From: Lysinibacillus composti
GTDB lineage: Bacteria; Bacillota; Bacilli; Bacillales_A; Planococcaceae
Length of the DNA stretch: 64,000 nucleotides
NCBI RefSeq assembly: GCF_016908465.1
Contig: NZ_JAFBDY010000001.1
Coordinates: 558,001-622,000, forward strand
Direction: 5' to 3'
In this document: positions 40,442-48,969 of the stretch, one piece after another
Layout: each line of letters begins with the position of its first letter
Numbering within the stretch: the stretch's first letter is position 1
Notes under the pieces: generated by a model
What the model was told of the DNA's origin: nothing
Seen by the model: only the letters and a program-made list of their open reading frames with translations
Databases searched by the model: none
Made by a program: the position numbers and the translations under genes

Positions 40442-42856
40442 ATGAAAAAAAATAGACTAGTACTTATTGGAAATGGTATGGCGGGGGTTAAAACAATTGA
40501 AGAAATTCTTAAAATCTCCAAAGAGAAGTTTGAGATTACAATTATCGGAGAAGAGCCTCACCCAAATTATAACCGAATTTTATTATCAAAAGTTCTGCAA
40601 GGAGATACGACGGTAGAAGATATTACAATAAACGATTGGTCTTGGTATGAGGAAAATGGTATTCGCTTGATCACCAATGAAAAGGTTGAACATATTTGTA
40701 CTGCTGATCAAACAGTTACAACAAATGCGGGGACAGTAATCTCATATGATGAGCTGATACTTGCAACAGGATCACAGCCTTTTATTCTTCCAATTGCTGG
40801 AGTAGATAAAGAAGGTGTTACGACATTCCGTGATATAAAAGATACGGATGAAATGCTTAAGGCTTCGAAAACTTATAAAAAGGCCGCTGTTATTGGTGGT
40901 GGCTTACTAGGATTAGAGGCGGCACGAGGGCTACTAAATTTAGGAATGCAAGTGTCTGTAATTCACCTAGGTAAGAGTCTAATGGACCGTCAATTGGATG
41001 CCACTGCAGCAGAGTTATTAAAAGAAGAGCTGGAAAAACAGGGCATGCGTTTCCTTTTAGAAAAGAATACAACTGAAATATTAGGTGGTGAAAGAGTAGA
41101 GCGTTTATGTTTCTCTGATGGCGAGGAGTTAGAATGTGATTTAGTCGTGATGGCAGTTGGAATACGACCAAATGTAGAACTGGCGCAAAGTACAGGGCTA
41201 TGGGTGAATCGTGGAATCATTGTTAGCGACTATTTAGAAACGAACATTCCTCATATTTATGCTGTTGGGGAGTGTGTGGAACATAACCATATTACCTATG
41301 GATTAGTCGCTCCACTCTTTGAACAAGCTAAAATACTAGCGAAAAAGATTTGTAATGTTGAAACAACTCCTTATGAAGGATCCGTTACTTTTACTCAACT
41401 TAAAGTATCTGGTGTGGAAGTATTTTCTGCTGGTGAATTTATCGAAGGTGACGATAAAAAAGCCCTTAAAGTATTAGATGAACAAGATGGAATCTATAAA
41501 AAATTAGTTTTCCGTAACAATCAATTGGTTGGCGCTGTACTGTTTGGTGATAGTCAAGAGGGGAATCGTTTATTTTCGTTAATCAAGAAACAAGCAGATA
41601 TTTCAGATACTGCAAAGATAAGTATCCTACAACCAATTGGTGGGGATTCAGGTGAGAATCTCGTAGCATCTATGGCAGCAGACGAATTGGTTTGTGGCTG
41701 TAATGGAGTTTCAAAAGGGGCAATTGTACAAGCCATCCATGAGCAAGGTTGTACTACTGTCAATCAAATTAAGGGATGTACAAGCGCGGGGCGTTCATGT
41801 GGCGGATGTAAATCGATGGTGTCAGATTTACTTGAATTAACACTTGGAGACAGTTTTGACGCTAGTGCACAAAAAGAAACAATGTGTAGTTGTACCACTT
41901 TATCTCGTGATGAGGTTGTTGAAGCAATCAAAGAAAAAGGGTTAATGCATACCCGTGAAGTGATGAACGTCCTAAACTGGAATACATCTGATGGTTGTTC
42001 TAAATGCCGTCCCGCTTTGAACTATTATTTAGGGATGGTTTATCCAACTGAATATGAAGATGAAAATGAATCGCGTTATGTAAACGAACGTTTGCATGCC
42101 AATATTCAAAAAGATGGATCGTTCGGTGTTGTACCTCGAATGTATGGTGGGGTGACAAGTCCAGATCAGCTTCGGAAAATTGCTGATGTAGCTGAAAAAT
42201 ATAATGCTAAACTTTTGAAAGTTACAGGTGGGCAACGAATCGATATCTTTGGAATTGAAAAGGAAGATTTACCGAAAGTGTGGGAGGAGCTTGATATGCC
42301 TTCAGGTTACGCATACGGTAAAACACTTCGTACAGTAAAAACTTGTGTCGGTGAAAGCTTTTGTCGTTTTGGTACACAGGATTCAATTGGTCTAGGAATT
42401 GCGTTAGAGAAACGACTAGAACGCGTCGGTACACCACATAAATTTAAAATGGGAGTATCTGCTTGTCCTCGTAACTGCGCTGAATCAGGCATTAAAGATT
42501 TTGGAATTGTCGGCGTTGATGGAGCTTGGGAAATGTATGTTGGTGGTAATGGTGGGACGCATCTACGTTCTGCAGATTTACTGGGCAAAGTGAGTACTGC
42601 TGAAGAAGTAATCGAATATGCTTCTGCCTATTTCCAATATTATCGTGAAACAGGTATTTACATGGAACGCACGTCGAAGTGGCTAGAGCGTATAGGATTT
42701 GAAAACATTAAAGTGGTTATTGATGATCCGAAACAACGAAGAGAGTTAAATGAACGATTAAATGTTGCGTTAACCGTTCATGATGAGCCTTGGAAAAAAA
42801 TTATTAATAGTCCAAAACTACGAAACGAGTTGTTTGAGAAAGTAGAAGTACATTAA
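40442..42856 (+). CDS. nirB: Nitrite reductase [NAD(P)H] large subunit
   Basis: 804 aa, the length of B. subtilis NasD. The N-terminal FAD/NAD domain has G-N-G-M-A-G (11-16) and G-G-G-L-L-G-L-E-A-A (about 153). BFD-type [2Fe-2S] cysteines follow at C-G-C-N near 416 and C-S-C near 480. The siroheme/4Fe-4S half holds T-C-V-G-E-S-F-C (about 632) and A-C-P-R-N-C-A-E-S-G (about 672). It reduces nitrite to ammonium in the cytosol with NirD. ATG after AAGGGGGAG. First gene of nirBD-nirC-sumT-sirB. Confidence 0.97.
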   Translation: MKKNRLVLIGNGMAGVKTIEEILKISKEKFEITIIGEEPHPNYNRILLSKVLQGDTTVEDITINDWSWYEENGIRLITNEKVEHICTADQTVTTNAGTVISYDELILATGSQPFILPIAGVDKEGVTTFRDIKDTDEMLKASKTYKKAAVIGGGLLGLEAARGLLNLGMQVSVIHLGKSLMDRQLDATAAELLKEELEKQGMRFLLEKNTTEILGGERVERLCFSDGEELECDLVVMAVGIRPNVELAQSTGLWVNRGIIVSDYLETNIPHIYAVGECVEHNHITYGLVAPLFEQAKILAKKICNVETTPYEGSVTFTQLKVSGVEVFSAGEFIEGDDKKALKVLDEQDGIYKKLVFRNNQLVGAVLFGDSQEGNRLFSLIKKQADISDTAKISILQPIGGDSGENLVASMAADELVCGCNGVSKGAIVQAIHEQGCTTVNQIKGCTSAGRSCGGCKSMVSDLLELTLGDSFDASAQKETMCSCTTLSRDEVVEAIKEKGLMHTREVMNVLNWNTSDGCSKCRPALNYYLGMVYPTEYEDENESRYVNERLHANIQKDGSFGVVPRMYGGVTSPDQLRKIADVAEKYNAKLLKVTGGQRIDIFGIEKEDLPKVWEELDMPSGYAYGKTLRTVKTCVGESFCRFGTQDSIGLGIALEKRLERVGTPHKFKMGVSACPRNCAESGIKDFGIVGVDGAWEMYVGGNGGTHLRSADLLGKVSTAEEVIEYASAYFQYYRETGIYMERTSKWLERIGFENIKVVIDDPKQRRELNERLNVALTVHDEPWKKIINSPKLRNELFEKVEVH

Positions 42857-42878
42857 TTTCCAAATTGGAGGGATAAGG

Positions 42879-43199
42879 ATGGAACGAATTGCAGAGCGTA
42901 TTAAAGTTTTACAAGTGGAAGATATAGCAAAGGATTTCGGAAAAACACTCCGTATAGGAGAGTTAGAAATTGCCTTATTTCGATTGAAAAATGGTGAGTT
43001 TTATGCGATAGAAAATCGTTGTCCACATAAAGGTGGAGTACTGGTTGAAGGGATGGTAAGTGGTCAATATGTATTTTGTCCGATGCATGATTGGAAAATC
43101 GATGTAACAGATGGCAAAGTTCAAGAACCTGATCATGGTTGTGTGAAAACTTATGATGTTGAAGTTAATGGAAATGACGTATTTATTTTGTTGAAATAA
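42879..43199 (+). CDS. nirD: Nitrite reductase small subunit (Rieske type)
   Basis: 106 aa Rieske-fold partner of NirB. The cluster-like motifs are C-P-H-K-G-G (about 48) and C-P-M-H-D-W (about 68); both Cys and both His are present, so a [2Fe-2S] centre is possible. It begins 22 bp after nirB behind GGAGGG. Confidence 0.95.
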   Translation: MERIAERIKVLQVEDIAKDFGKTLRIGELEIALFRLKNGEFYAIENRCPHKGGVLVEGMVSGQYVFCPMHDWKIDVTDGKVQEPDHGCVKTYDVEVNGNDVFILLK

Positions 43200-43268
43200 C
43201 AAATTTAATGGGCGCTCTATCTTAAATCATGCGCCCTTTTCTTATTTGTAATTTAAGGGGGACAAGGA

Positions 43269-44120
43269 ATGTCGTATGTAAAACCGAAAGAAGTTGTAAA
43301 AAATATGATTCAAGTGGGGGCAGAAAAAGCAAAGCTCTCAACAAAAGATTTAGTCATTCGTGGGCTTTTATCAGGTGCGTTATTAGGGTTTGCGACTACG
43401 CTAGCATTTACGGCTGAGATTCAAACGAAACTTGGGATTGTAGGAGCGATCCTTTTTCCAACTTCATTTGTCATTATTATTTTATTAGGACTTGAATTAG
43501 TAACAGGAAATTTTGCATTAATTCCATTAGCTGTATTAGAGAAAAAAGCAACAGTGAAAAACATGTTGAATAACTGGTTTTGGGTCATTGTGGGTCACTT
43601 AATTGGTGGCATAATATATGCTGTATTATTTGTAGTTGCGGTCACACATTTTGGTACCATTACAGACAATGCAGTAGCAGAGAAGATTGTAAAAGTTGCA
43701 GAAGCAAAAACACTTGCTTATCAAGCGTTAGGTGGAAAAGGTTTAGTTGTGGTCATTGTCAAAGCAATTCTATGTAACTGGATGGTTTCGCTAGGTGCTG
43801 TTATGGCGATGACAGCAACATCGACAATCGGAAAAATTGTAGCAATGTGGTTACCGATTTTAATTTTCTTTGCACAAGGCTTTGAACATGCTGTTGTTAA
43901 TATGTTTGTAATTCCAGCTGGTATGCTGCTTGGCGCGAATGTAACTGTAGCTGATTGGTGGTTATGGAATCAACTACCTGTAATTTTAGGGAATATACTT
44001 GGTGCGTTGATCTTTACGGGTATTGCGTTATATGTGACTTATCATACAGAACCAAAGAAAAAACTTAACATTTTATCTGTCAAAAGTGCAGATAAGGCGA
44101 GTGAAGCGAGGGGAATCTAA
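43269..44120 (+). CDS. nirC: Formate/nitrite transporter NirC
   Basis: 283 aa, FNT family channel with six membrane helices. Conserved stretches include F-A-L-I-P-L-A-V-L-E-K-K and G-F-E-H-A-V-V-N-M-F-V-I-P. Located between the reductase and siroheme genes, it should import nitrite. The AAGGGGG ribosome site lies upstream of ATG; the next gene starts directly after its stop. Confidence 0.92.
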   Translation: MSYVKPKEVVKNMIQVGAEKAKLSTKDLVIRGLLSGALLGFATTLAFTAEIQTKLGIVGAILFPTSFVIIILLGLELVTGNFALIPLAVLEKKATVKNMLNNWFWVIVGHLIGGIIYAVLFVVAVTHFGTITDNAVAEKIVKVAEAKTLAYQALGGKGLVVVIVKAILCNWMVSLGAVMAMTATSTIGKIVAMWLPILIFFAQGFEHAVVNMFVIPAGMLLGANVTVADWWLWNQLPVILGNILGALIFTGIALYVTYHTEPKKKLNILSVKSADKASEARGI

Positions 44121-44891
44121 ATGGGGATTGTATATATAGTTGGAGCAGGACCAGGAGATATTGATTTAATAACTGTGAAAGGTTTGAAGTGTATTGAACA
44201 AGCAGATGTTATCCTATACGATCGCTTGGTAAATAAGGAATTATTAAAGTATGCAAAGGAAGGCACTCAGCTTATTTCTTGTGGAAAACTACCAAACTGT
44301 CATTCTATGCAGCAAAATACGATTAATTTAGAATTAGTCAAGTATGCAAAACAAGGGAAAATAGTCACGCGTTTAAAAGGCGGTGACCCGTTCATCTTTG
44401 GACGAGGAGGTGAAGAAGCAATGGCCTGTCAGGTTGCGGGTGTGCCTTTTGAAATTATACCAGGGATTACATCTGGTATCGCTTCTCCAGCGTATGCGGG
44501 GATCCCAGTCACTCACCGTGAATTTAGTTCCTCTTTTGCAATGGTCACAGGACATCATAAAGAAGGGGAGAAAGACCATACAAATTGGGATGCGTTAGCT
44601 AAAGGTGTTGATACTCTCGCAATTTATATGGGTATGAAGAATTTATCTTACATTACAGAACAATTAATGCAACATGGAAAAAGTAAAGACACACCAGTCG
44701 CCTTGATTCATTACGGTACTACGTCTAAACAGCGCACTGTAATTGCTACATTGGAGACCATTTATGCAGCCGCACAACGTGAACAAGTAAAAAATCCAAG
44801 CATGATTGTTGTAGGTGAAGTTGTTCGATTAAGTGAGAGTTTAAGTTGGTTTGAAAATAGCCAAGATTTACTTGCGGTTGGTGGTATGTAA
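44121..44891 (+). CDS. sumT: Uroporphyrinogen-III C-methyltransferase
   Basis: 256 aa SAM-dependent methyltransferase forming precorrin-2, the first step from uroporphyrinogen III to siroheme. Signature stretches: V-G-A-G-P-G-D-I-D-L-I-T-V-K-G (7-21), R-L-K-G-G-D-P-F-I-F-G-R-G-G-E-E (about 83-98) and V-T-G-H near 142. It has no fused HemD or CysG dehydrogenase domain. It starts immediately after the nirC stop. Equivalent to nasF/cobA. Confidence 0.95.
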   Translation: MGIVYIVGAGPGDIDLITVKGLKCIEQADVILYDRLVNKELLKYAKEGTQLISCGKLPNCHSMQQNTINLELVKYAKQGKIVTRLKGGDPFIFGRGGEEAMACQVAGVPFEIIPGITSGIASPAYAGIPVTHREFSSSFAMVTGHHKEGEKDHTNWDALAKGVDTLAIYMGMKNLSYITEQLMQHGKSKDTPVALIHYGTTSKQRTVIATLETIYAAAQREQVKNPSMIVVGEVVRLSESLSWFENSQDLLAVGGM

Positions 44892-45632
44892 ATGGATGCT
44901 GTCTTATATATTTGTCACGGAAGTCGTTTAAAAGAAGCGTGCGATGAGGCAATTTCGTTTGTGGAGAAATGTAAAAAATTACGCACTGAGCCAATTCAAG
45001 TACATTGTTTTTTAGAACTAGCTGAACCGACGATCACCCAAGCTATAAAAATGTGTGTAGAACGTGGAGCAACGAAAATACATGCAATTCCTGTTCTTTT
45101 GTTGTCAGCAGCACATGCGAAACATGATATTCCAATAGAATTAGAAGAAGCGTTGAAGGAGTATGCCTTTGTAGAATTAAAGTTTGGCAACCCTATCGGT
45201 GTGCAGACAAGTTTAGTAGACTTATTAGCTGTGCGAATAAAAGAGACAGGCAAGCAAGTAACAGCGCGTTCGAAGGTTTTAATTGTTGGACGGGGATCAA
45301 CAGATGTAGATGTGAAGCGTGATTTAGGTACGATTGCAGTGGCACTTGAATCCAAGATCCATCATTCTGTTGAGACTTGTTTTTTAACTGGTTGTGAACC
45401 TTATTTCACCGAAGTTGTGAATAAGATAGATGAGGAAGTAGATCAAGTCTTTATTTTACCGTACTTTTTATTTACAGGGTTATTAATGAAAGGAATTCAA
45501 AAAAACATTGAGAAATCTAGAGAGAAAAGTACTTGTGAATATATTATATGTGATTATTTTGGAAGTTCAGATGTTATCGTAAGTGCATTAAATGAACGGA
45601 TAAATGAAATGATGCTTAGCAGTGTGTCTTAA
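44892..45632 (+). CDS. sirB: Sirohydrochlorin chelatase (SirB/CbiX-like)
   Basis: 246 aa of two homologous CbiX-type halves; the first starts V-L-Y-I-C-H-G-S-R, with metal-binding H near residue 9 and H in S-A-A-H-A-K-H-D. The second half has V-G-R-G-S and P-Y-F-L-F-T-G-L-L. It inserts Fe2+ into sirohydrochlorin to make siroheme. Its ATG follows the sumT stop directly, so nirC-sumT-sirB are translationally coupled. No precorrin-2 dehydrogenase (SirC) gene is in the cluster. Confidence 0.9.
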   Translation: MDAVLYICHGSRLKEACDEAISFVEKCKKLRTEPIQVHCFLELAEPTITQAIKMCVERGATKIHAIPVLLLSAAHAKHDIPIELEEALKEYAFVELKFGNPIGVQTSLVDLLAVRIKETGKQVTARSKVLIVGRGSTDVDVKRDLGTIAVALESKIHHSVETCFLTGCEPYFTEVVNKIDEEVDQVFILPYFLFTGLLMKGIQKNIEKSREKSTCEYIICDYFGSSDVIVSALNERINEMMLSSVS

Positions 45633-45681
45633 TCAATTAATGACTAAAGGCATCCCTGGAACGCAAATCAAGTCCAAATAG

Positions 45682-45719
45682 AAAACACCATTCTCCTTGA
45701 GAAAATGGTGTTTTAATTT
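45682..45719. terminator. Bidirectional terminator after sirB
   Basis: AAAACACCATT...CTC pairs with GAG..AATGGTGTTTT, with T-rich tails on both sides. Confidence 0.8.
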
Positions 45720-45736
45720 TGTTACAGCCTTATAGG

Positions 45737-45955
45737 TTATCGTCTTCTTTTTTTATCATCTTTTAACATAGGTTGGAATTTAACGACTTTTTCTAACTCG
45801 ACACGGACATGAATATTTTTTTCATCAATCTGTTCAACATTTAAAACGGTTCCTTTTCGACCTTTAATTTTTATGGCTTCATCTTTTTGAGGAACTTTTT
45901 TTAGCAATTGACTTAAGTAAAACGTATTTTTCTCAAAAAAAGTAACAACATACAT
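45737..45955 (-). CDS. Small basic hypothetical protein
   Basis: 72 aa beginning M-Y-V-V-T-F-F-E-K-N-T-F-Y-L and ending K-D-D-K-K-R-R-R. A central beta-rich part contains K-G-R-K-G-T-V-L-N-V-E-Q. AAGGAG lies eight bases before the ATG. I do not recognise it. The first seven residues loosely echo the W-V-I-T-V-F small-protein family, but the rest differs. Confidence 0.5.
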   Translation of the reverse strand: MYVVTFFEKNTFYLSQLLKKVPQKDEAIKIKGRKGTVLNVEQIDEKNIHVRVELEKVVKFQPMLKDDKKRRR

Positions 45956-46209
45956 GGGCAAAACTCCTTATCTACCAGAGTTAATCGTTACAGTGTATGT
46001 TAAATAGGGATGAAGTGTAAGTTGTCCAACTATCCTTATATTAACGTTCAATAATTATAGACAAGCATTTTTTAAGTCCTAGTGCCCATATCTTTGTCAG
46101 ATTTCCCATGTTTTTGTATAATAGTATTAGGAATTGATTGATGTGATCTATTGAAGAGTATACATTAATCAATATTATCGAACTTAATACATAGAATTGA
46201 GGAATTTTT

Positions 46210-47082
46210 ATGAGTCCAGTTAGAAAGCAAAAGCCAAAAATACGAAGGATCTTATCCAAAGTATTACTAATCATTCTTGGTGGAGCTATTACGGCGTACG
46301 GTTTGGAAGCGGTGTTAATTCCAAATAACGTATCCGATGGTGGGGTAACAGGTATAAGTATCGTTGGATCGCAGTTATTCGGTTTACCTCTAGGAGTGTT
46401 AATTGCGATATTAAATATCCCCTTTATTATTTTGGGTTACAAACAAATTGGGAAAAGTTTTGCGATTTTTTCGGTGCTCGGTATTGTTTCCCTTGCCATA
46501 GGGACAAGTATGATGCACCATGTCCCAACAATTATTCATGGTGATACATTATTAGTTACAGTTGTTGGTGGGATTATCATCGGGTTTGGGATGGGTCTTG
46601 CCTTACGTAATGGTGGTGCCTTAGATGGCATTGATATGTTGGCAGTATTACTTTCAAGGAAATTACCATTTGGGACTAGTGATTTAATATTGTTCCTAAA
46701 TTTATTTGTATTTATTATTGTTTCGACAGTATTTGGTCTTCAAGGAGCAATTCTTTCAGGGATTGCCTACTTTATTGCATCCAAGGTGATTCATATCGTA
46801 GAAGAAGGTCTAAGTGGTTCAAAAACATTTAAAATTATTACAAGTGAGCCAGAAGAAATGGTCGAAACCATTCGTGACCGTTTAGGACGTAGCGCCACAT
46901 ACAATATTGTGCGTGGAGCTTATTCAAATGAAGAATTTAAGGAAATCACATGTGTTATTAACCGTTTAGAGGATAGTAAAATGAAAGAAATTATTCATGA
47001 ATTGGACCCTAATGCTTTTGTTACAGTGTATGATACAGCAGAAGTAAGAGGCGGAAACTTCAAAAAACGTAATATTCACTAA
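46210..47082 (+). CDS. YitT-family membrane protein with DUF2179
   Basis: 290 aa: about five membrane helices (I-L-G-G-A-I-T-A-Y-G-L-E-A-V-L-I-P-N-N, then G-G-V-T-G-I-S-I and a Gly-rich G-G-I-I-I-G-F-G-M-G-L-A-L-R-N-G-G-A) followed by a cytosolic DUF2179 domain (K-I-I-T-S-E-P-E-E-M...F-V-T-V-Y-D-T-A-E-V-R-G-G-N-F). The layout is that of YitT, YpjC and YqfU; the transported solute is unknown. TGAGGA precedes the start. Confidence 0.88.
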   Translation: MSPVRKQKPKIRRILSKVLLIILGGAITAYGLEAVLIPNNVSDGGVTGISIVGSQLFGLPLGVLIAILNIPFIILGYKQIGKSFAIFSVLGIVSLAIGTSMMHHVPTIIHGDTLLVTVVGGIIIGFGMGLALRNGGALDGIDMLAVLLSRKLPFGTSDLILFLNLFVFIIVSTVFGLQGAILSGIAYFIASKVIHIVEEGLSGSKTFKIITSEPEEMVETIRDRLGRSATYNIVRGAYSNEEFKEITCVINRLEDSKMKEIIHELDPNAFVTVYDTAEVRGGNFKKRNIH

Positions 47083-47095
47083 TCAAAGTTATAAG

Positions 47096-47128
47096 AGAGT
47101 AGACGGAATGTATCGTCTACTCTTTTTA
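47096..47128 (+). terminator. Terminator of the YitT-family gene
   Basis: AGAGTAGACG pairs with CGTCTACTCT, then T. Confidence 0.85.
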
Positions 47129-47212
47129 ATTTGGACGGGGTTATTTCTATTTCTAGTTAGGGTCAAATCCAGCATAATATAGGTAAGAATCACTTAATAA
47201 AGGAGAGAAACC

Positions 47213-47488
47213 ATGAAGTTCGAAATTGATGAAGATGCGAAACAATGGATTCAATCCAAGGGCGGACAATTAATGGTGAAAATAGTTGGAGTAAATGCTT
47301 GTTGTGCACCGGGGGTACAAGAGTTACTAACACTCGTTGGAAAACCGAAAGATATAGGGAACTATTATGAATTCCGGGTGGGTGGCCTTTTAATCTACGT
47401 TCAAAGGCATATTACAAGGAAAGAAAAATTAATTTTAAAACTTTCGGGTTTTGGTTTTTTTAAAGCGATATCAGTTAAAATTGTTTAA
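47213..47488 (+). CDS. CC-motif HesB-like small protein
   Basis: 91 aa with a vicinal Cys pair in V-N-A-C-C-A-P-G-V-Q-E (Cys at about 29-30) and a HesB/YneR-like beta pattern. This matches what I recall as the CC/Se-motif (seleno)protein family, in which some members have selenocysteine in place of the second Cys; here both are ordinary TGT codons. Function unknown, perhaps redox or metal binding. AAAGGAG precedes the ATG. It ends next to the DUF1835-like gene. Confidence 0.6.
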   Translation: MKFEIDEDAKQWIQSKGGQLMVKIVGVNACCAPGVQELLTLVGKPKDIGNYYEFRVGGLLIYVQRHITRKEKLILKLSGFGFFKAISVKIV

Positions 47489-47563
47489 TTGATCAACCTA
47501 ATTAAATCGGGAGCTTATGAACGAGAAAGTATGAGATGTACTACTTACAAAGAGGTGGATATA

Positions 47564-48250
47564 GTGGTTACAAAAAATATTGGAAGGGAAGATGATTCAG
47601 CAAAAGTGCTACATCTTCTAAATGGAGAAAGTATGCTGCATATTTTTAATAAGTCTCACTTTCTTAAAGGGGAAACGTTAATTCCTTTTAACGAAGCAAT
47701 GTGTTATGGAAAGACATCAGCTGATATATTTTCACCTTTATTTAATAAGACACGCTCTAGAGTTCATCATGTAACGGTCGATGAGTATAAAGAACGGACA
47801 TTGAAACCTTTGGAGCCACTTTTTCTAAAGAATTTTAACCAACTCGAATTGTGGTTTGATTTTGATATGTTTTGTCAAATTAATTTGTTAACAGTTCTTG
47901 GCTGGCTTGACCAAGAACATCATAAATGCTCGATTAAGCTTCATCTCATAGATGATCAGTTTAAACCGATTGAAGAATATTCACTGACTTCTGAAGGTTA
48001 TTATTTAATGTATAAGCAAGTGTTAGTGGATAGGAAAATGCCTTCAACAATTGAATTATCACCTTTGCTGAAAGGGGTAGAATGGTATTTATCTTACCTA
48101 AAAAAAGATAGTGAATTGATGGAATATATTCTATTAAATATTGATACTAGTGAAAATGAGCTTTTGTTAGGACTATTAAATGAATTTAAACATTATGGGT
48201 TAGGTAATACGCAATATTTGGAGATCATCAGAGAATTGAGAAGAAAATGA
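47564..48250 (+). CDS. DUF1835-like protein
   Basis: 228 aa from a GTG after GAGGTGG. The N-terminal part K-V-L-H-L-L-N-G-E-S-M-L...L-I-P-F-N-E-A-M-C-Y-G-K and the central L-E-L-W-F-D-F-D-M-F-C-Q-I-N-L-L-T-V-L follow the DUF1835 pattern (l-H-i-x-N-G-d-S; w-f...D...q...L). No function is assigned to this family. The open frame extends 25 codons upstream without a ribosome site. Possibly in one operon with the CC-motif gene, 75 bp away. Confidence 0.65.
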   Translation: MVTKNIGREDDSAKVLHLLNGESMLHIFNKSHFLKGETLIPFNEAMCYGKTSADIFSPLFNKTRSRVHHVTVDEYKERTLKPLEPLFLKNFNQLELWFDFDMFCQINLLTVLGWLDQEHHKCSIKLHLIDDQFKPIEEYSLTSEGYYLMYKQVLVDRKMPSTIELSPLLKGVEWYLSYLKKDSELMEYILLNIDTSENELLLGLLNEFKHYGLGNTQYLEIIRELRRK

Positions 48251-48365
48251 TGATACATATACACTAATAATTAGTTATAAAGTAAATGTAATGAGAGTCT
48301 TGGTTATTGCAGTGATAGTGTTAGCGGTTGATCTTAATCGAAATAAATTATAAAGGAAATTTCAC

Positions 48366-48512
48366 TTGGGGGATCACGACGATTTTCTTCATAACACCCT
48401 TTTTATCATGGTAGCAGGGATTCTTTTTGGGATGAGTGTAGGAGACGGGGTTGCTGGAATGGCAATAATGGCTTATAGATTTGTCTTTCTAATAGTAATC
48501 GTTAAAAAGTAA
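48366..48512 (+). CDS. Possible 48-residue membrane protein
   Basis: TTG start with AAAGGAAAT upstream; product M-G-D-H-D-D-F then hydrophobic F-I-M-V-A-G-I-L-F-G-M-S-V-G-D-G-V-A-G and R-F-V-F-L-I-V-I-V-K-K. A terminator follows 10 bp after the stop. It could be a small membrane protein or a remnant of a larger gene. Not recognised. Confidence 0.4.
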   Translation: MGDHDDFLHNTLFIMVAGILFGMSVGDGVAGMAIMAYRFVFLIVIVKK

Positions 48513-48521
48513 ACTATATGA

Positions 48522-48557
48522 GGACGTTTTTACTATTTTAGTAGAGGCGTCTTTTTT
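48522..48557 (+). terminator. Terminator after the 48-residue ORF
   Basis: GACG...ACT pairs with AGT...CGTC, then six T. Confidence 0.55.
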
Positions 48558-48969
48558 ATATGCTTTTAAATAGTTCAAATATTATATGTGCCTATTGAAA
48601 AGTGGTATAAAATATATAGAACAGAAAATTCACATTATCGGGACTATCATACTAAGAGTGGCTCTGCAATAGCTTCCTCAATTTTTTGCGAATTTTATAG
48701 ATTTCAAGTAATCTCCAATCACTCCATAATCTCTACTAAATTACCAAACTTTTTGGTATATATATATGATGTGTATTGGTATATTATTGGTTTGTAAGAG
48801 AAAAACATCGAAAGTTAACTTGGTGATGAAATACTGCAATCACAATAGCTAGTGCAACTTTTAATGTTGAAATAGAGGATAAGGTTCTCTATTTATCTTA
48901 TATTAACTTTTTTAGTGTAATAGTTTATCAACTAAATTATTTTATATATTCTAGGAGGAAATTCTTATA
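48558..48969. other. Long leader region of the S-layer gene
   Basis: About 400 bp of AT-rich sequence. Long untranslated leaders are common for S-layer genes. A GATAAG...CTTATAT pairing lies near 48878-48902, and CTAGGAGGAAA is the ribosome site. A 69-codon frame at 48588 has no ribosome site and an unlikely composition, so it is not counted. Confidence 0.4.

Noticed and set aside
45737..45955. Fifth member of the M-W-V-I-T-V-F small-protein family
   Set aside because: Only the first few residues (Y-V-V-T-F-F-E) are similar; the rest, length and basic tail differ.
47213..47488. Selenoprotein candidate
   Set aside because: The motif positions are two ordinary Cys codons (TGT TGT); no in-frame TGA with a SECIS-like element was seen.
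48588..48797. 69-codon ORF upstream of the S-layer gene
   Set aside because: No ribosome site, unlikely composition, lies in the AT-rich leader.
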